Source: JAWPMT01 sp965267435 (GTDB taxonomy: Bacteria > Bacteroidota > Bacteroidia > Cytophagales > Cyclobacteriaceae). From it: a stretch of 64,000 bases of DNA. This document shows positions 26,418 through 35,053 of the stretch, in pieces. The stretch is taken from the NCBI GenBank assembly GCA_965267435.1, contig OZ253960.1:3658001-3722000 (forward strand), written 5' to 3'. The notes beneath the pieces were generated by a model. It saw only the letters and a list, made by a program, of their open reading frames with translations, was not told the DNA's origin and searched no databases. A program made the translations under genes and the position numbers. The number at the start of each line of letters is the position of its first letter. Position 1 is the stretch's first letter.

Positions 26418-28022
26418 TCAATCCAATGAGACCGTAATCGGCCAACCAACAAACTGCTCCGCGTCCGGCTGAGTGACATCGCCCATTCGTGGCCAGCACT
26501 CGAAAGTGACATCCTTGGTACTCTTATTGAAGTGGATCAATCCATAGCCGGCACCATTAGATGGAGCATCGGGATTGACATAGGCGTGCATGGTGATCTT
26601 GTTGTCAAACCCGTCGCGGTACTGACCTGTCCAGGGAAGGACGTCGTTGCTATTGAGGCCGGGCTGTTCATCCTCAGGCCACCACCATCGACTGTAGTAG
26701 TTGTTGACGATCGCAGGTACCACAAAGGCCCAGGGCCCATCATCAAATTCATCAATGCCGTGTTTGATTACAGTAGCCAGGTGTTGATCACCCCCAATGT
26801 GGACGGCATTGGCCTTCTGGATCAGCCTCAGTGCAGCATTACGGCCGGACTGTGGCCAGCCATTACTATCCATGTCGGCGTGAAGTCTGTTTTCCTGGTT
26901 GCCATGCAGATGCGCGCCCCCACAAAAACCAGTTTGCGAAAGCACCGCCTTCATCGCCACGCCGTCATCATCGTCGCCCCAGTCTTCAAGAAATGCCAGT
27001 TGACGATCTCCCAATAGCTTCAACCCCGGCACATCTACACTCGTCGGATCGTAGTCAGGGTTCCGAATATGGTCAGGTCGCGGTCCTTGCTGCGGGATCT
27101 TACCGCTAGGCCCACTCTTGAACTTTCGGTCCTCGATGATGGCGAAGTCAACACCCCCGAGAATCAAATTTGTATAATACACTCCGATACCCTGCTCTAC
27201 GGGTGTAGGGTCATACGGATCTGGCAAATGCGAAGTCTGGCAGCGCTCAACCATCTTCACGTAGTCTTTATCATAAAAGTAGCCACCATCGTGACCTGCG
27301 GGTGTTTCCGAGACCTTTCCATTCTCCCCCCAAAGGTTGCCTTGTCCTATGTCATGATCATCAGGAATGGTGATGCAAGGACGTGTTCGAAAGAGCTCTT
27401 TGAACTGCTGCCCAAACTTCAGCCATGCGGCCGTATGCTCTTTGTGGTCATACGACTGGTCACCTGCGAAGAACAGCAGATCGGGATCGTGATAATTGAC
27501 ATTGCCGGAATACCACGTCCGGTGCCCCCGGTCCTTGTTGCTGTTGCAGGAGAAGGCGGCCAGCTTTATGACCTCCTTGTCGGTCGGGTTCTTTCGCACC
27601 AGCCCTTCAAAAGACGCCTCCTCCCCATGTCTGAGTCTGTAAGTTACATCCCGCGTAACATCCCAATCCTCCACTCTAAATAGGGCCGACCAACCAATTT
27701 CGTTGACGGTTTGCTTTTGAATTTCTACCCACTCATCGCCCCTTTTGACCTCAAGTCTCACCTCACGCGTTTCCTCAGGAAACAGCGGATAGAGCTGCGC
27801 AGTCATTTTCAAGGTAGCATTCGACACGGTATAGATACCGAAGGCGACGACCTCCTTTCGAGGTACTTTCAAATCAATGATAGGATTCTCTGCCCTGTTC
27901 CACCAGTCGTTGGTGGCCAGCGTGTCAAGACCTTCGAAAGGTGCTTTGACATACTCCTGGGAAGGCTGTTGGCAGGATGCCATCAAAAAAACTATCGTGC
28001 ATCCAAAAAATAAGTAGCGCAT
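26418..28022 (-). CDS. PhoD-like lipoprotein phosphatase/phosphodiesterase
   Basis: 534 residues. Lipobox MASC (Cys17). A beta-sandwich N-terminal region (about 40-150) precedes a metallophosphatase core with AAFSCNSN, DLLFFAGDQSYDH, the family-typical IPDDHDIGQGN and late IGGDQHLATV motifs, which together supply the metal ligands of PhoD-type enzymes. Hydrolyses phosphate mono- or diesters outside the cytoplasm; the exact substrate is unknown. First gene of the operon that continues through the sulfatase, the isomerase-like protein and the small membrane protein; gaps are 5-10 bp. Confidence 0.87.
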   Translation of the reverse strand: MRYLFFGCTIVFLMASCQQPSQEYVKAPFEGLDTLATNDWWNRAENPIIDLKVPRKEVVAFGIYTVSNATLKMTAQLYPLFPEETREVRLEVKRGDEWVEIQKQTVNEIGWSALFRVEDWDVTRDVTYRLRHGEEASFEGLVRKNPTDKEVIKLAAFSCNSNKDRGHRTWYSGNVNYHDPDLLFFAGDQSYDHKEHTAAWLKFGQQFKELFRTRPCITIPDDHDIGQGNLWGENGKVSETPAGHDGGYFYDKDYVKMVERCQTSHLPDPYDPTPVEQGIGVYYTNLILGGVDFAIIEDRKFKSGPSGKIPQQGPRPDHIRNPDYDPTSVDVPGLKLLGDRQLAFLEDWGDDDDGVAMKAVLSQTGFCGGAHLHGNQENRLHADMDSNGWPQSGRNAALRLIQKANAVHIGGDQHLATVIKHGIDEFDDGPWAFVVPAIVNNYYSRWWWPEDEQPGLNSNDVLPWTGQYRDGFDNKITMHAYVNPDAPSNGAGYGLIHFNKSTKDVTFECWPRMGDVTQPDAEQFVGWPITVSLD

Positions 28023-28099
28023 ATAAGTTGGGTTTAGGCTCTACCGCAACTTAAAAAAAATGAACGACCCAACTAGAACCAATGAACGCAATGATGGCC

Positions 28100-28954
28100 T
28101 TACCCAGCAACTCTGGCGAATTCCCAGCCAATGATGGCCTCCTTCCGATCTGGGCCCCAGTGATAGTTACCAAAATGGCCAGTAGACTGGATCACGCGAT
28201 GACAGGGGATCAGGTAGGCAATGGGATTGTCCCCAACCGCCGAACCAACAGCACGTGAAGCGGTAGGTTGACCGATCTGCTCCGCCAGGGCTCCATAAGT
28301 GACCAAACTTCCCAAAGGCACTTTCAGAAGCGTCTCCCAAACACGCAATTGGAAGGGGGTCGCCCTTAGATGGAGCTTGATGGCGCTGAGGTCGTTCCAG
28401 TCACTGTGAAATATTCGAAGCGCACTGATCTGATGTTGATCCCGCCCAAAACGGATCGTCGCATTGGGAAATTCTGATTTCAATTCTTCCAAAGCGGCAG
28501 TCTCATCTTCAGCAAACATCATGCGGCACAAGCCTCTGTCCGTCGAGGCAAGCAGCATCGAACCGAATGGACCTTGCGCGTAGCTGTAGGAGATCTCCAA
28601 ACGAGACCCACCCTGCTTGTACTCTGCCGGTGTCATCCCTTCGATGCTTACAAACAGGTCGTGCAGCCGGCTGCTGCCGGAAAGTCCCGTTCTGTAAGCG
28701 GCGTCGAATAATGAAGATTGCTCCTCACGGAGCAGTTTTTTAGCGTGCCCCAGGCTGATGTACTGTAGAAACTTCTTGGGACTGGTCCCCGCCCATGACG
28801 TAAAGATCCGCTGGAAATGGTGGGGGCTGACATTGACTTCGTCAGATACCTCATCCAATCTCGGCTGGCGCTGAAAGTTGGAGTGGAGATACTGAATAGC
28901 CTCCCGGACCCTTTCAAAATCTATATGCGTCTTAGTTTCTTGTGATCCCATCAT
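28100..28954 (-). CDS. AraC-HTH / O6-alkylguanine-DNA alkyltransferase fusion (Ada-like)
   Basis: 284 residues. Residues about 10-105 are an AraC-type double HTH (ISPHHFQR-type recognition helix, here VSPHHFQRIF, and GMTPAEYKQGG). Residues about 120-284 are the methylated-DNA-protein-cysteine methyltransferase: LGSLVTYGALAEQIG, SRAVGSAVGDNP and acceptor Cys251 in IPCHRVI. It repairs O6-alkylguanine by suicide transfer. The N-terminal zinc/phosphotriester domain of E. coli Ada is absent, so the methyl-switch that activates Ada cannot operate; the HTH may act through the Cys251 domain instead. The gene stands alone and is divergent from a sulfatase gene. Confidence 0.9.
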   Translation of the reverse strand: MMGSQETKTHIDFERVREAIQYLHSNFQRQPRLDEVSDEVNVSPHHFQRIFTSWAGTSPKKFLQYISLGHAKKLLREEQSSLFDAAYRTGLSGSSRLHDLFVSIEGMTPAEYKQGGSRLEISYSYAQGPFGSMLLASTDRGLCRMMFAEDETAALEELKSEFPNATIRFGRDQHQISALRIFHSDWNDLSAIKLHLRATPFQLRVWETLLKVPLGSLVTYGALAEQIGQPTASRAVGSAVGDNPIAYLIPCHRVIQSTGHFGNYHWGPDRKEAIIGWEFARVAG

Positions 28955-29068
28955 GTTCCAAATCTAGACTTTCCCCACTTCGAACAACACCCGAAATTTG
29001 CGGAATCGCTATTTTCGGAAACGCAAAGTGCGCTCACGCTCGCTCACCGAAAAGTCATTAGCAAAGCA

Positions 29069-30874
29069 ATGAAAACTTTGACCCAACCACTTCTCCTGCT
29101 TGTGATGGCAGTAGCAATCGGCTGCAGCACCAAGGAAGACCTCATTCCGCAGCAGCCCAACATTGTCTTGGTACTCACCGACGACCAGGGTTATGGGGAC
29201 ATCGGCATTCACGGCAATGAACACATTGCCACACCACACCTTGATCGAATAGGAAAAGAGTCCATCCGGCTGACCAATTTTCACTCCGCTACTACCTGCT
29301 CTCCCACCCGGGCGGGGCTATTATCAGGAATGCACTGCAATCGCGTAGGCGCGTGGCATACGGTTATGGGCAGGTCTTTCCTGAGCACCCGCTTTCCGAC
29401 CATCGCCGAGTACCTGAAGGGTGCGGGATACAAAACCGGCATCTTCGGCAAGTGGCACCTCGGAGACAACTATCCCTTCCGCCCGATGGACCGGGGATTT
29501 GACGAGTCCTTCATTCATGGCGGCGGTGGAGTCGGACAGGTTCCGGATCTATGGAACAACGACTCTTTCCGTGATATGTACCTAAGGAATGGGAAGATCC
29601 AGCGAACCGTGGGCTATGTGACCAAGGAGTGGACAGATGGAGCTATCGACTTCATCTCTGATGCAGTGTCAGAAGAGAAGCCATTTTTTTGTTTCCTCAG
29701 CACCAACGCACCGCATGGCCCGCATCAGGTGCCACAGCGATACATTGACCAGTATGCTAATAACCAAGAAGTGCCCCATGCCCCGTTTTATGGCCAGATC
29801 ACAGCACTTGACGAGCATGTCGGACGGCTGGACAGCACATTGTCAGCACTCAATCTCAAGAGGAACACCATTTTCATCTTCCTGACCGACAATGGTACCG
29901 CTCGCGGCGCCGACCTGGATAGCGATGGCTACGTAGCCAAAGGATTCAATGCCAGTATGCGAGGCAAGAAAGGTTCAGAGTACGAGGGGGGCCATCGCGT
30001 GCCGTTCTTTGTTCGCTTTCCGACGGTGATGAAGATGGAACCTGCCACCTACGATGCCCTCACCAGCCATCTCGATGTCGCACCCACCCTTCTCGATCTG
30101 GCGGGGCTGCCGGCTGCAAGCACCAGCAATTTTGATGGAATGAGCATCAAGCCGCTGCTCCTCAACGGAAAAATGGACGACCTGGAAGAGCGTAAGCTTG
30201 TCGTAGATACCCAGCGCCAGGCGAGGCTCACTAAGTGGAAGAACACATCGGTCATGATGAACAACTGGCGGCTGGTCAACAATCGTGAGCTCTATGACAT
30301 TGGCACTGACCCAGAGCAGCGAAACAATCTCATCGATCAGCAGGCCGATATCGCGAAAGAGCTCGAGGCCTACTATGAATCGTGGTGGGAGGACATTGCA
30401 CAGGACTCCGGCTATGTCAACCGAATCATACTGGGAAGCACCAATGACCGCCCTTCACTCCTCACCAGCCATGATTGGTGGACAGACGCCACCCCACCCT
30501 GGCATCAAAATCATGTGAGACAAGCAAAGGTCCAGCGGGGCTACTGGCCGGTGGAAATCGATCACGACGGGAAGTACATCATTCGCTGGTTTCGATGGCA
30601 TCCTAAGACGCCACGAGCTATCATGTCCAGTGACGTTCCCGCGGGAGACAGAGTGCCTGGGGCAGAGCCCTATCCACCGGGAGTAGCAATCAAACCGGCA
30701 TTTGGCACGGTCAAAGTACAGGGTCAGGAAATGAAAGCTGAGCAGGCCGTGAACGGCAAGTATTACGAGGTAGAGATCGATCTCAACAAGGGGCTGACCA
30801 ACCTGGAAGTGACCATCACGGACAATGAGGGCATCGAGCGGGGAGCGTACTATGTGGAAGTGGATTTCTACTGA
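29069..30874 (+). CDS. Lipoprotein type I sulfatase
   Basis: 601 residues. Lipobox AIGC (Cys19). LTDDQGYGD (about 37-45) and the formylglycine signature CSPTRAGLLSG at Cys77 are both canonical, as are GKWHLGDNYPF and LTDNGT. A C-terminal region of about 100 residues (WPVEIDHDGKYIIRWFRWHPK) resembles the extension seen in polysaccharide-active sulfatases. It shares fold and signature with the 21468 gene but is not a close copy. It starts 115 bp from the divergent Ada-like gene. Substrate is probably a sulfated glycan; not resolvable here. Confidence 0.9.
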   Translation: MKTLTQPLLLLVMAVAIGCSTKEDLIPQQPNIVLVLTDDQGYGDIGIHGNEHIATPHLDRIGKESIRLTNFHSATTCSPTRAGLLSGMHCNRVGAWHTVMGRSFLSTRFPTIAEYLKGAGYKTGIFGKWHLGDNYPFRPMDRGFDESFIHGGGGVGQVPDLWNNDSFRDMYLRNGKIQRTVGYVTKEWTDGAIDFISDAVSEEKPFFCFLSTNAPHGPHQVPQRYIDQYANNQEVPHAPFYGQITALDEHVGRLDSTLSALNLKRNTIFIFLTDNGTARGADLDSDGYVAKGFNASMRGKKGSEYEGGHRVPFFVRFPTVMKMEPATYDALTSHLDVAPTLLDLAGLPAASTSNFDGMSIKPLLLNGKMDDLEERKLVVDTQRQARLTKWKNTSVMMNNWRLVNNRELYDIGTDPEQRNNLIDQQADIAKELEAYYESWWEDIAQDSGYVNRIILGSTNDRPSLLTSHDWWTDATPPWHQNHVRQAKVQRGYWPVEIDHDGKYIIRWFRWHPKTPRAIMSSDVPAGDRVPGAEPYPPGVAIKPAFGTVKVQGQEMKAEQAVNGKYYEVEIDLNKGLTNLEVTITDNEGIERGAYYVEVDFY

Positions 30875-30977
30875 TCTGCAAGGGCCATCGGCCTACCATT
30901 ACCGGATTGCGCTCCAGATTCATTTTCAGCTTACGGCATTTATACGCAAATTGCCACCAGCCCAAAATAATTAGCCA

Positions 30978-31724
30978 ATGAACTGGTTTTTCATCTTGAC
31001 CTGGTCCTGGATCGCCGTCGCCGTCATCACCTTCCTGTCACTGGTGGTAACAAAAATTCGTGCCCCTTATGGTCGGCACACACGCGAAGGCTGGGGCAAG
31101 CTCATCGCCAATAAGTGGGGCTGGTTTTGGATGGAGTTACCGGCCTTGCTGCTTTGTCCTGGTTTGGCCATCATCGGCCCGCGAGAAAAAGATCTGGTGA
31201 CGTGGGTGCTCGTCGGATTGTGGCTCTTCCACTATACCAATCGCACACTCATCTTTCCCTTTCGACTCAAGACACAGGGTAAGAAGATGCCGCTATCAAT
31301 TGTGTTCTCTGCCATCTTTTTCAATTCCGTCAACGGGTTCATCAATGGTTATTACCTGGGTTTCCTGGCGCCGAATGACTCCGCCCTGAATCCATTATTT
31401 GTCATCGGCATCGCATTGTTCTTCCTTGGATGGTGGATCAATCACACGGCGGATTCGAAGCTGATCGCATTGCGAAAGGAGCAGGCGGGCTACCAGATAC
31501 CTCGTGGTTGGCTCTTTCGGTACATCAGCTGTCCCAACCACTTTGGGGAAATCGTGGAGTGGGCAGGCTTCGCCATAGCGGCCTGGAGTCTCCCGGCAGC
31601 GACGTTTGCCATCTGGACGTTTGCCAACCTGGCTCCAAGGGCCTTCAATCACCACGAGTGGTACCATCAGAAGTTTGAAGACTATCCGAAGGACCGCAAA
31701 GCACTCATCCCTTTTATCATCTGA
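30978..31724 (+). CDS. Steroid 5-alpha-reductase-like membrane enzyme
   Basis: 248 residues with about six hydrophobic segments. The C-terminal signature of the 3-oxo-5-alpha-steroid 4-dehydrogenase family is present: GY.IP.GWLF.YISCPNHFGEIVEWAGF, then LAPRAFNHHEWYHQKF. Known relatives reduce C=C bonds of lipids with NADPH at the inner membrane; the bacterial substrate is unknown. An SDR gene follows after 5 bp, so the two probably form a two-step redox unit on a lipid or sterol-like compound (inference). Confidence 0.85.
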   Translation: MNWFFILTWSWIAVAVITFLSLVVTKIRAPYGRHTREGWGKLIANKWGWFWMELPALLLCPGLAIIGPREKDLVTWVLVGLWLFHYTNRTLIFPFRLKTQGKKMPLSIVFSAIFFNSVNGFINGYYLGFLAPNDSALNPLFVIGIALFFLGWWINHTADSKLIALRKEQAGYQIPRGWLFRYISCPNHFGEIVEWAGFAIAAWSLPAATFAIWTFANLAPRAFNHHEWYHQKFEDYPKDRKALIPFII

Positions 31725-31729
31725 CCATC

Positions 31730-32713
31730 ATGAAAATAGCGGTAACCGGCGCCACCGGCCATATAGGATCCAATCTCGTCCCCATGCTACTGGAGCAGAG
31801 GCACATGCTGAAATTGCTCATCTACCACTCTAATAGATACAACGATGTCGACAATATCGAGATCGTACGTGGCGATATCACACACGAGCAGGATGTCGAC
31901 CAGCTGGTGGAAGGTGCCGACGCAGTGATACACCTCGCCGCCAAGATCACCATAGAGCAGGACCGGGACGGTTCTGTGACACGCATCAATGTCGACGGGA
32001 CGAGGCACGTTGTGGAGTCATGTCTGAAGCACGGTATCAAGCGGCTCATACACTTCAGCTCCATACATGCCTTCGATCCACATCCGCGCTACGAGCCGCT
32101 GGATGAAACTCGCGGATTCAGTCAAAACGCCACCTACTACGACGCCTCCAAGATTGCGGCAGAGAAGCTTGTCCTCGAGGCCATGGAAAGGGGCCTGGAG
32201 GCGGTCATCTTGTGCCCCACCTCCGTCTTTGGTGTCAATGACTATCAGCCCTCCCTACTGGGCAGCGCCATCGTAGACATTTACAATGGCAAGGTGCCGA
32301 TGCTCACTCCCGGTGGCTATGATTTCGTATTTGTGCAGGAAGTAGCACAAGCTACTGTCGAGGCACTGACAAGAGATGTGGCGGGAGAGAAATACCTGCT
32401 GGGTGGCGGCTATTTGACCGTGAAGGAGTTGGCCAGTCTGGTGGGCAAAGCGGGCAAAGTGAAGGTCAGCCAGCGCGTGCTGCCTGCTGCTTTCTTGCGG
32501 GCGCTCGTACCCATTTTTAAGCTCCAGAGTCTGTTGTCGGGCAAGCCCGCGATCTTCACCAAAGAATCCCTGAAGGCACTCACTGAGGGCAACACCCATG
32601 TCAACTGTGCCAAGGCCCAAAAAGATCTGGGCTTCCAACCCACTCCGATGGAGGAGGCGATGAAACGCACACTGGAGTGGTTTGAGGGACAGGGGGCGTT
32701 GAAGGAGAGGTGA
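31730..32713 (+). CDS. Extended SDR, NAD(P)-dependent epimerase/3-beta-HSD-like
   Basis: 327 residues. Rossmann nucleotide-binding motif GATGHIGS at residues 7-14, HLAAK near 63-67, catalytic YYDASKIAAEK (YxxxK) near 138-148, which places it among extended SDRs resembling 3-beta-hydroxysteroid dehydrogenases and dihydroflavonol reductases. Its ATG is 5 bp past the steroid-reductase-like gene, and a beta-hydroxysteroid-type dehydrogenase next to a 5-alpha-reductase-type enzyme is a coherent pair. Substrate is inference only. Confidence 0.85.
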   Translation: MKIAVTGATGHIGSNLVPMLLEQRHMLKLLIYHSNRYNDVDNIEIVRGDITHEQDVDQLVEGADAVIHLAAKITIEQDRDGSVTRINVDGTRHVVESCLKHGIKRLIHFSSIHAFDPHPRYEPLDETRGFSQNATYYDASKIAAEKLVLEAMERGLEAVILCPTSVFGVNDYQPSLLGSAIVDIYNGKVPMLTPGGYDFVFVQEVAQATVEALTRDVAGEKYLLGGGYLTVKELASLVGKAGKVKVSQRVLPAAFLRALVPIFKLQSLLSGKPAIFTKESLKALTEGNTHVNCAKAQKDLGFQPTPMEEAMKRTLEWFEGQGALKER

Positions 32714-33024
32714 GGGAATTTGGGGCATGGTCCACCTTCGCTGGTCCCTGCTCGTAGCCTTCCCTTCCAGCTTCGGCGCACCATCGGGCTCTCCTCAGTC
32801 GCCACGCCAACACGGAGGCCACTTCGGGCTCCGACAATGAGTCGATCCCTTCGCCGGGTTCGTGACCAGCTTCCCAGTCTTCTTACTTCTCAGAGGGCCA
32901 GATGGCAAACAGCTCATTATGACCCAGAGGGGGTTCTTCATGATTAAAATCTCCTACTGATACTGGTCATCATTTGGTAATCAATCGCTTCTGACCTTTG
33001 CGGCTGAACTAAATCCTCGCAATC
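32714..33024. other. Gene-free interval with possible intergenic repeat
   Basis: No supported gene in these 311 bases. The left two thirds (32740-32900) are GC-rich and, read on the minus strand, carry a GCTGGTCACG...CGACTC..GTCGGAG...GTGGCC word order that recurs, degenerate, at 39762-39815. The right end is AT-richer and contains GACCTTTG (about 32993-33000), partly matching the Bacteroidota -7 box, about 25 bp before the next start. Confidence 0.4.
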
Positions 33025-33441
33025 ATGAAAAGGTCAATTACCCTACTATCACTATTGGCGGTTTGGGGCATTCTGGGGGGATGTGCCACTTCAGGCCTCA
33101 CCGCATCCAGTCACCGGACTGAGATCGGTTTATATGAAAACAATTATCGCATAGTAGCTACGAACGTTGTCGGTGAAGCTACCAGTGAGGGGCTCATAGG
33201 CCTGAGTTTTGGCCTTGGGATGGGAGCCACCCAATTTTCATTGATTCCATTGACTGAAGAGCGCACCCTGTACGAAATTGCCATGAGGGAACTTTGGAGC
33301 GAATTTGAATCCATCCATGGTGAAGCCACTGACCGTACGTTGGCATTGGTAAACGTACGTTACGATTCAGAAAGCTTGAACCTCGCCGTTTATACCAAAC
33401 TAAAGGTTGCTGTCATCGCTGATGTAGTTGAGTTTGAGTAA
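33025..33441 (+). CDS. Small lipoprotein, unknown function
   Basis: 138 residues. Lipobox LGGC (Cys20) shows export and lipidation. The mature part is beta-rich with a Gly-rich hydrophobic stretch (about 56-70, SEGLIGLSFGLGMG), and resembles DUF6567-type Bacteroidota lipoproteins in length and layout, though I would not insist on that family. It is flanked by gene-free DNA upstream and a converging channel gene downstream, so it is monocistronic. Confidence 0.75.
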   Translation: MKRSITLLSLLAVWGILGGCATSGLTASSHRTEIGLYENNYRIVATNVVGEATSEGLIGLSFGLGMGATQFSLIPLTEERTLYEIAMRELWSEFESIHGEATDRTLALVNVRYDSESLNLAVYTKLKVAVIADVVEFE

Positions 33442-33505
33442 TCAGAGAGTGAAGGCGCAATGCAATCATTCAAAATTCACCATCCAAAATTCGACGTAGT
33501 CGCCC

Positions 33506-34519
33506 CTACCAAATCATAGAGACAAAACACATGATGCCGTAAGCCAGGGGGAAGCCCCATCGGGACATACGATCTACTCGCAGCGCCAATTCTCGATTGC
33601 CGCCACTGAGCAGATTGCTGGTCATCACGGATTCGATGAGCGCCAAAAGCACCAGTATATTGCAACTGAGCAGATATACGTCTAGTCGGGTGAGATAAGA
33701 GATGTCAGGTGTCAGATCCTGCAAAGTGAATTGCAACGCGATGATGGTCAGCATGGCTGTGACGGCGACAGTGAGCTGTTCCATGTATTTCGGATCCACC
33801 CAGAAGACCGTCCATGACATAATGACCACCAGGGTGAGTGGTACGAATATCTTCCAGAAGTAAAAAGCCACGTGACGACGTCCATCAAACGTACGAATGA
33901 AACCGGGGAATTCACGTCCAAGCCTGTTCTGCGAGGAAATACCGAAAGCTTCATTCCACAAATGCCAGTCGATGATCGAGTATTCGACCTGCAGCTCATT
34001 GACTTGCAGGTCTATCTGAAAATTGATGGGTTCGGGGTTGATCGCGATACAGTGTATGGTGAATTGATGCTGATCAAATGGGAATTTCTGCGAGTGTATT
34101 GGTGCGGACACCTTCCCAAAGTACCGCTGCCTGAAGAGGTGACGGCCGTCGGGAAACACTTCGACGACGCCCTGCTTTATCTGGGGCTCGATGGCCTGAC
34201 CGTTCATCACCTGCAGCTCGGGATACCAAATCTCAGAAAGATCGGACTGATTGTAGGTCCGGCGGCCTTTTGTCCAGGTGGTGTCTTGCCACTTCATGCG
34301 CACGGCGAAGTCGATGGTCATGGTCTGCGTGGCATCATCGATATCCAGTACATCGATCAATCCCAGCATGACTTTTACTTTTCGCGCTTGAGGCGCTTCT
34401 GAATCCTGCGCTACAGCCGCAGGGATTTGCCCTGCCAGCAGGAAGCAAAGAAAGATCAGTGACCAATTTGGTCTCCCACAGTGTCTGTCAGTCCTCCCAC
34501 ACATAACCACAATGGGCAC
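33506..34519 (-). CDS. Prokaryotic pentameric ligand-gated ion channel (Cys-loop family)
   Basis: 337 residues. A signal peptide ends at AVA before Gln. The extracellular ligand-binding beta-sandwich (about 40-215) includes the pro-loop motif FPFDQHQFTI, equivalent to the eukaryotic Cys-loop but without the paired Cys, as in GLIC and ELIC. Four membrane helices follow: M1 (FVPLTLVVIMSWTVFWV), M2 (TVAVTAMLTIIALQFTL, the pore), M3 (YLLSCNILVLLALIESV), M4 at the extreme C-terminus. The M2 lining is mostly hydrophobic with Thr. Start may be ATG 34519 or 34504; both overlap the stop of the zinc-ribbon gene upstream. Ligand unknown. Confidence 0.88.
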   Translation of the reverse strand: MPIVVMCGRTDRHCGRPNWSLIFLCFLLAGQIPAAVAQDSEAPQARKVKVMLGLIDVLDIDDATQTMTIDFAVRMKWQDTTWTKGRRTYNQSDLSEIWYPELQVMNGQAIEPQIKQGVVEVFPDGRHLFRQRYFGKVSAPIHSQKFPFDQHQFTIHCIAINPEPINFQIDLQVNELQVEYSIIDWHLWNEAFGISSQNRLGREFPGFIRTFDGRRHVAFYFWKIFVPLTLVVIMSWTVFWVDPKYMEQLTVAVTAMLTIIALQFTLQDLTPDISYLTRLDVYLLSCNILVLLALIESVMTSNLLSGGNRELALRVDRMSRWGFPLAYGIMCFVSMIW

Positions 34520-34856
34520 AATTTATCGCATGCGGAGAACGAGCAGGCTTTTCGCACTGCGGACACAGACGGAAGTAGATCATGTCTGGAGACTCTTTGA
34601 GCACTCGCCGTTTGAGGTTGACGAGGAATTGATCGTAGCCGCTCTCGAGAAGCGCCAATACCTCGGGGTCGCTGGAGAGAAGTCCATTGGCCAAATAATG
34701 CTTCTGGCGCTCATGCCACTTGTCTTCACTGATGTCCACCCCTGGTTCCCCGATCTTGGAGAGTGTGCGTTGATGAAGGATAGCGCTGCGCTCCTGATCG
34801 GTTAGGGCTTCCTCAAAGTGTTGGACGATGTACTCGGCGAGTTCTACCTCTTTCAC
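34488..34856 (-). CDS. Small protein with C-terminal zinc ribbon, unknown function
   Basis: About 122 residues from the GTG at 34856. An ATG at 34961 would add 35 residues with no visible pattern, and a TACATTTG promoter box falls inside that stretch, so the inner start is preferred. The N-terminal 70 residues are helical and acidic; the C-terminus holds CPQC and CAHCGY pairs 15 residues apart that form a zinc ribbon. No signal peptide. It overlaps the ligand-gated channel gene downstream and is likely co-transcribed with it. Role unknown; the pairing with a channel is odd. Confidence 0.7.
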   Translation of the reverse strand: MKEVELAEYIVQHFEEALTDQERSAILHQRTLSKIGEPGVDISEDKWHERQKHYLANGLLSSDPEVLALLESGYDQFLVNLKRRVLKESPDMIYFRLCPQCEKPARSPHAINCAHCGYVWED

Positions 34857-34861
34857 GCTTC

Positions 34862-34869
34862 CAAATGTA
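34862..34869 (-). promoter_or_regulatory. Candidate -7 box for the zinc-ribbon/channel unit
   Basis: On the minus strand TACATTTG fits TAnnTTTG exactly and ends 5 bp before the GTG at 34856, which implies a leaderless or near-leaderless transcript. No TTG is visible at the -33 spacing. Confidence 0.35.
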
Positions 34870-35037
34870 ATAGATACGAGGCCATTTCGCACCCCATTTA
34901 CAGGTAGAAGCGGGGCAGGCCAGTCTTGGCGCATACAAGTCCTGCCTGTCCAACTTATCATCCTACGGGTTTAACAGTGAATACTGGCAATCTGTCAAGT
35001 GTCGCATAATAGACCTCGAGCTGATGGGCGAACGTAC

Positions 35038-35045
35038 TAGTTTTG
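35038..35045 (+). promoter_or_regulatory. Candidate -7 box of the glycosylation operon
   Basis: TAGTTTTG matches TAnnTTTG exactly and ends 8 bp before the ATG at 35054, so the transcript would have almost no leader. A -33 TTG is not evident. Confidence 0.4.
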
Positions 35046-35053
35046 CATTTTGA

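Noticed and set aside
21468..30874. Polysaccharide utilisation locus around the sulfatases
   Set aside because: No SusCD pair, glycoside hydrolase or lyase lies among the sulfatases; the SusCD genes are 7 kb away across housekeeping genes.
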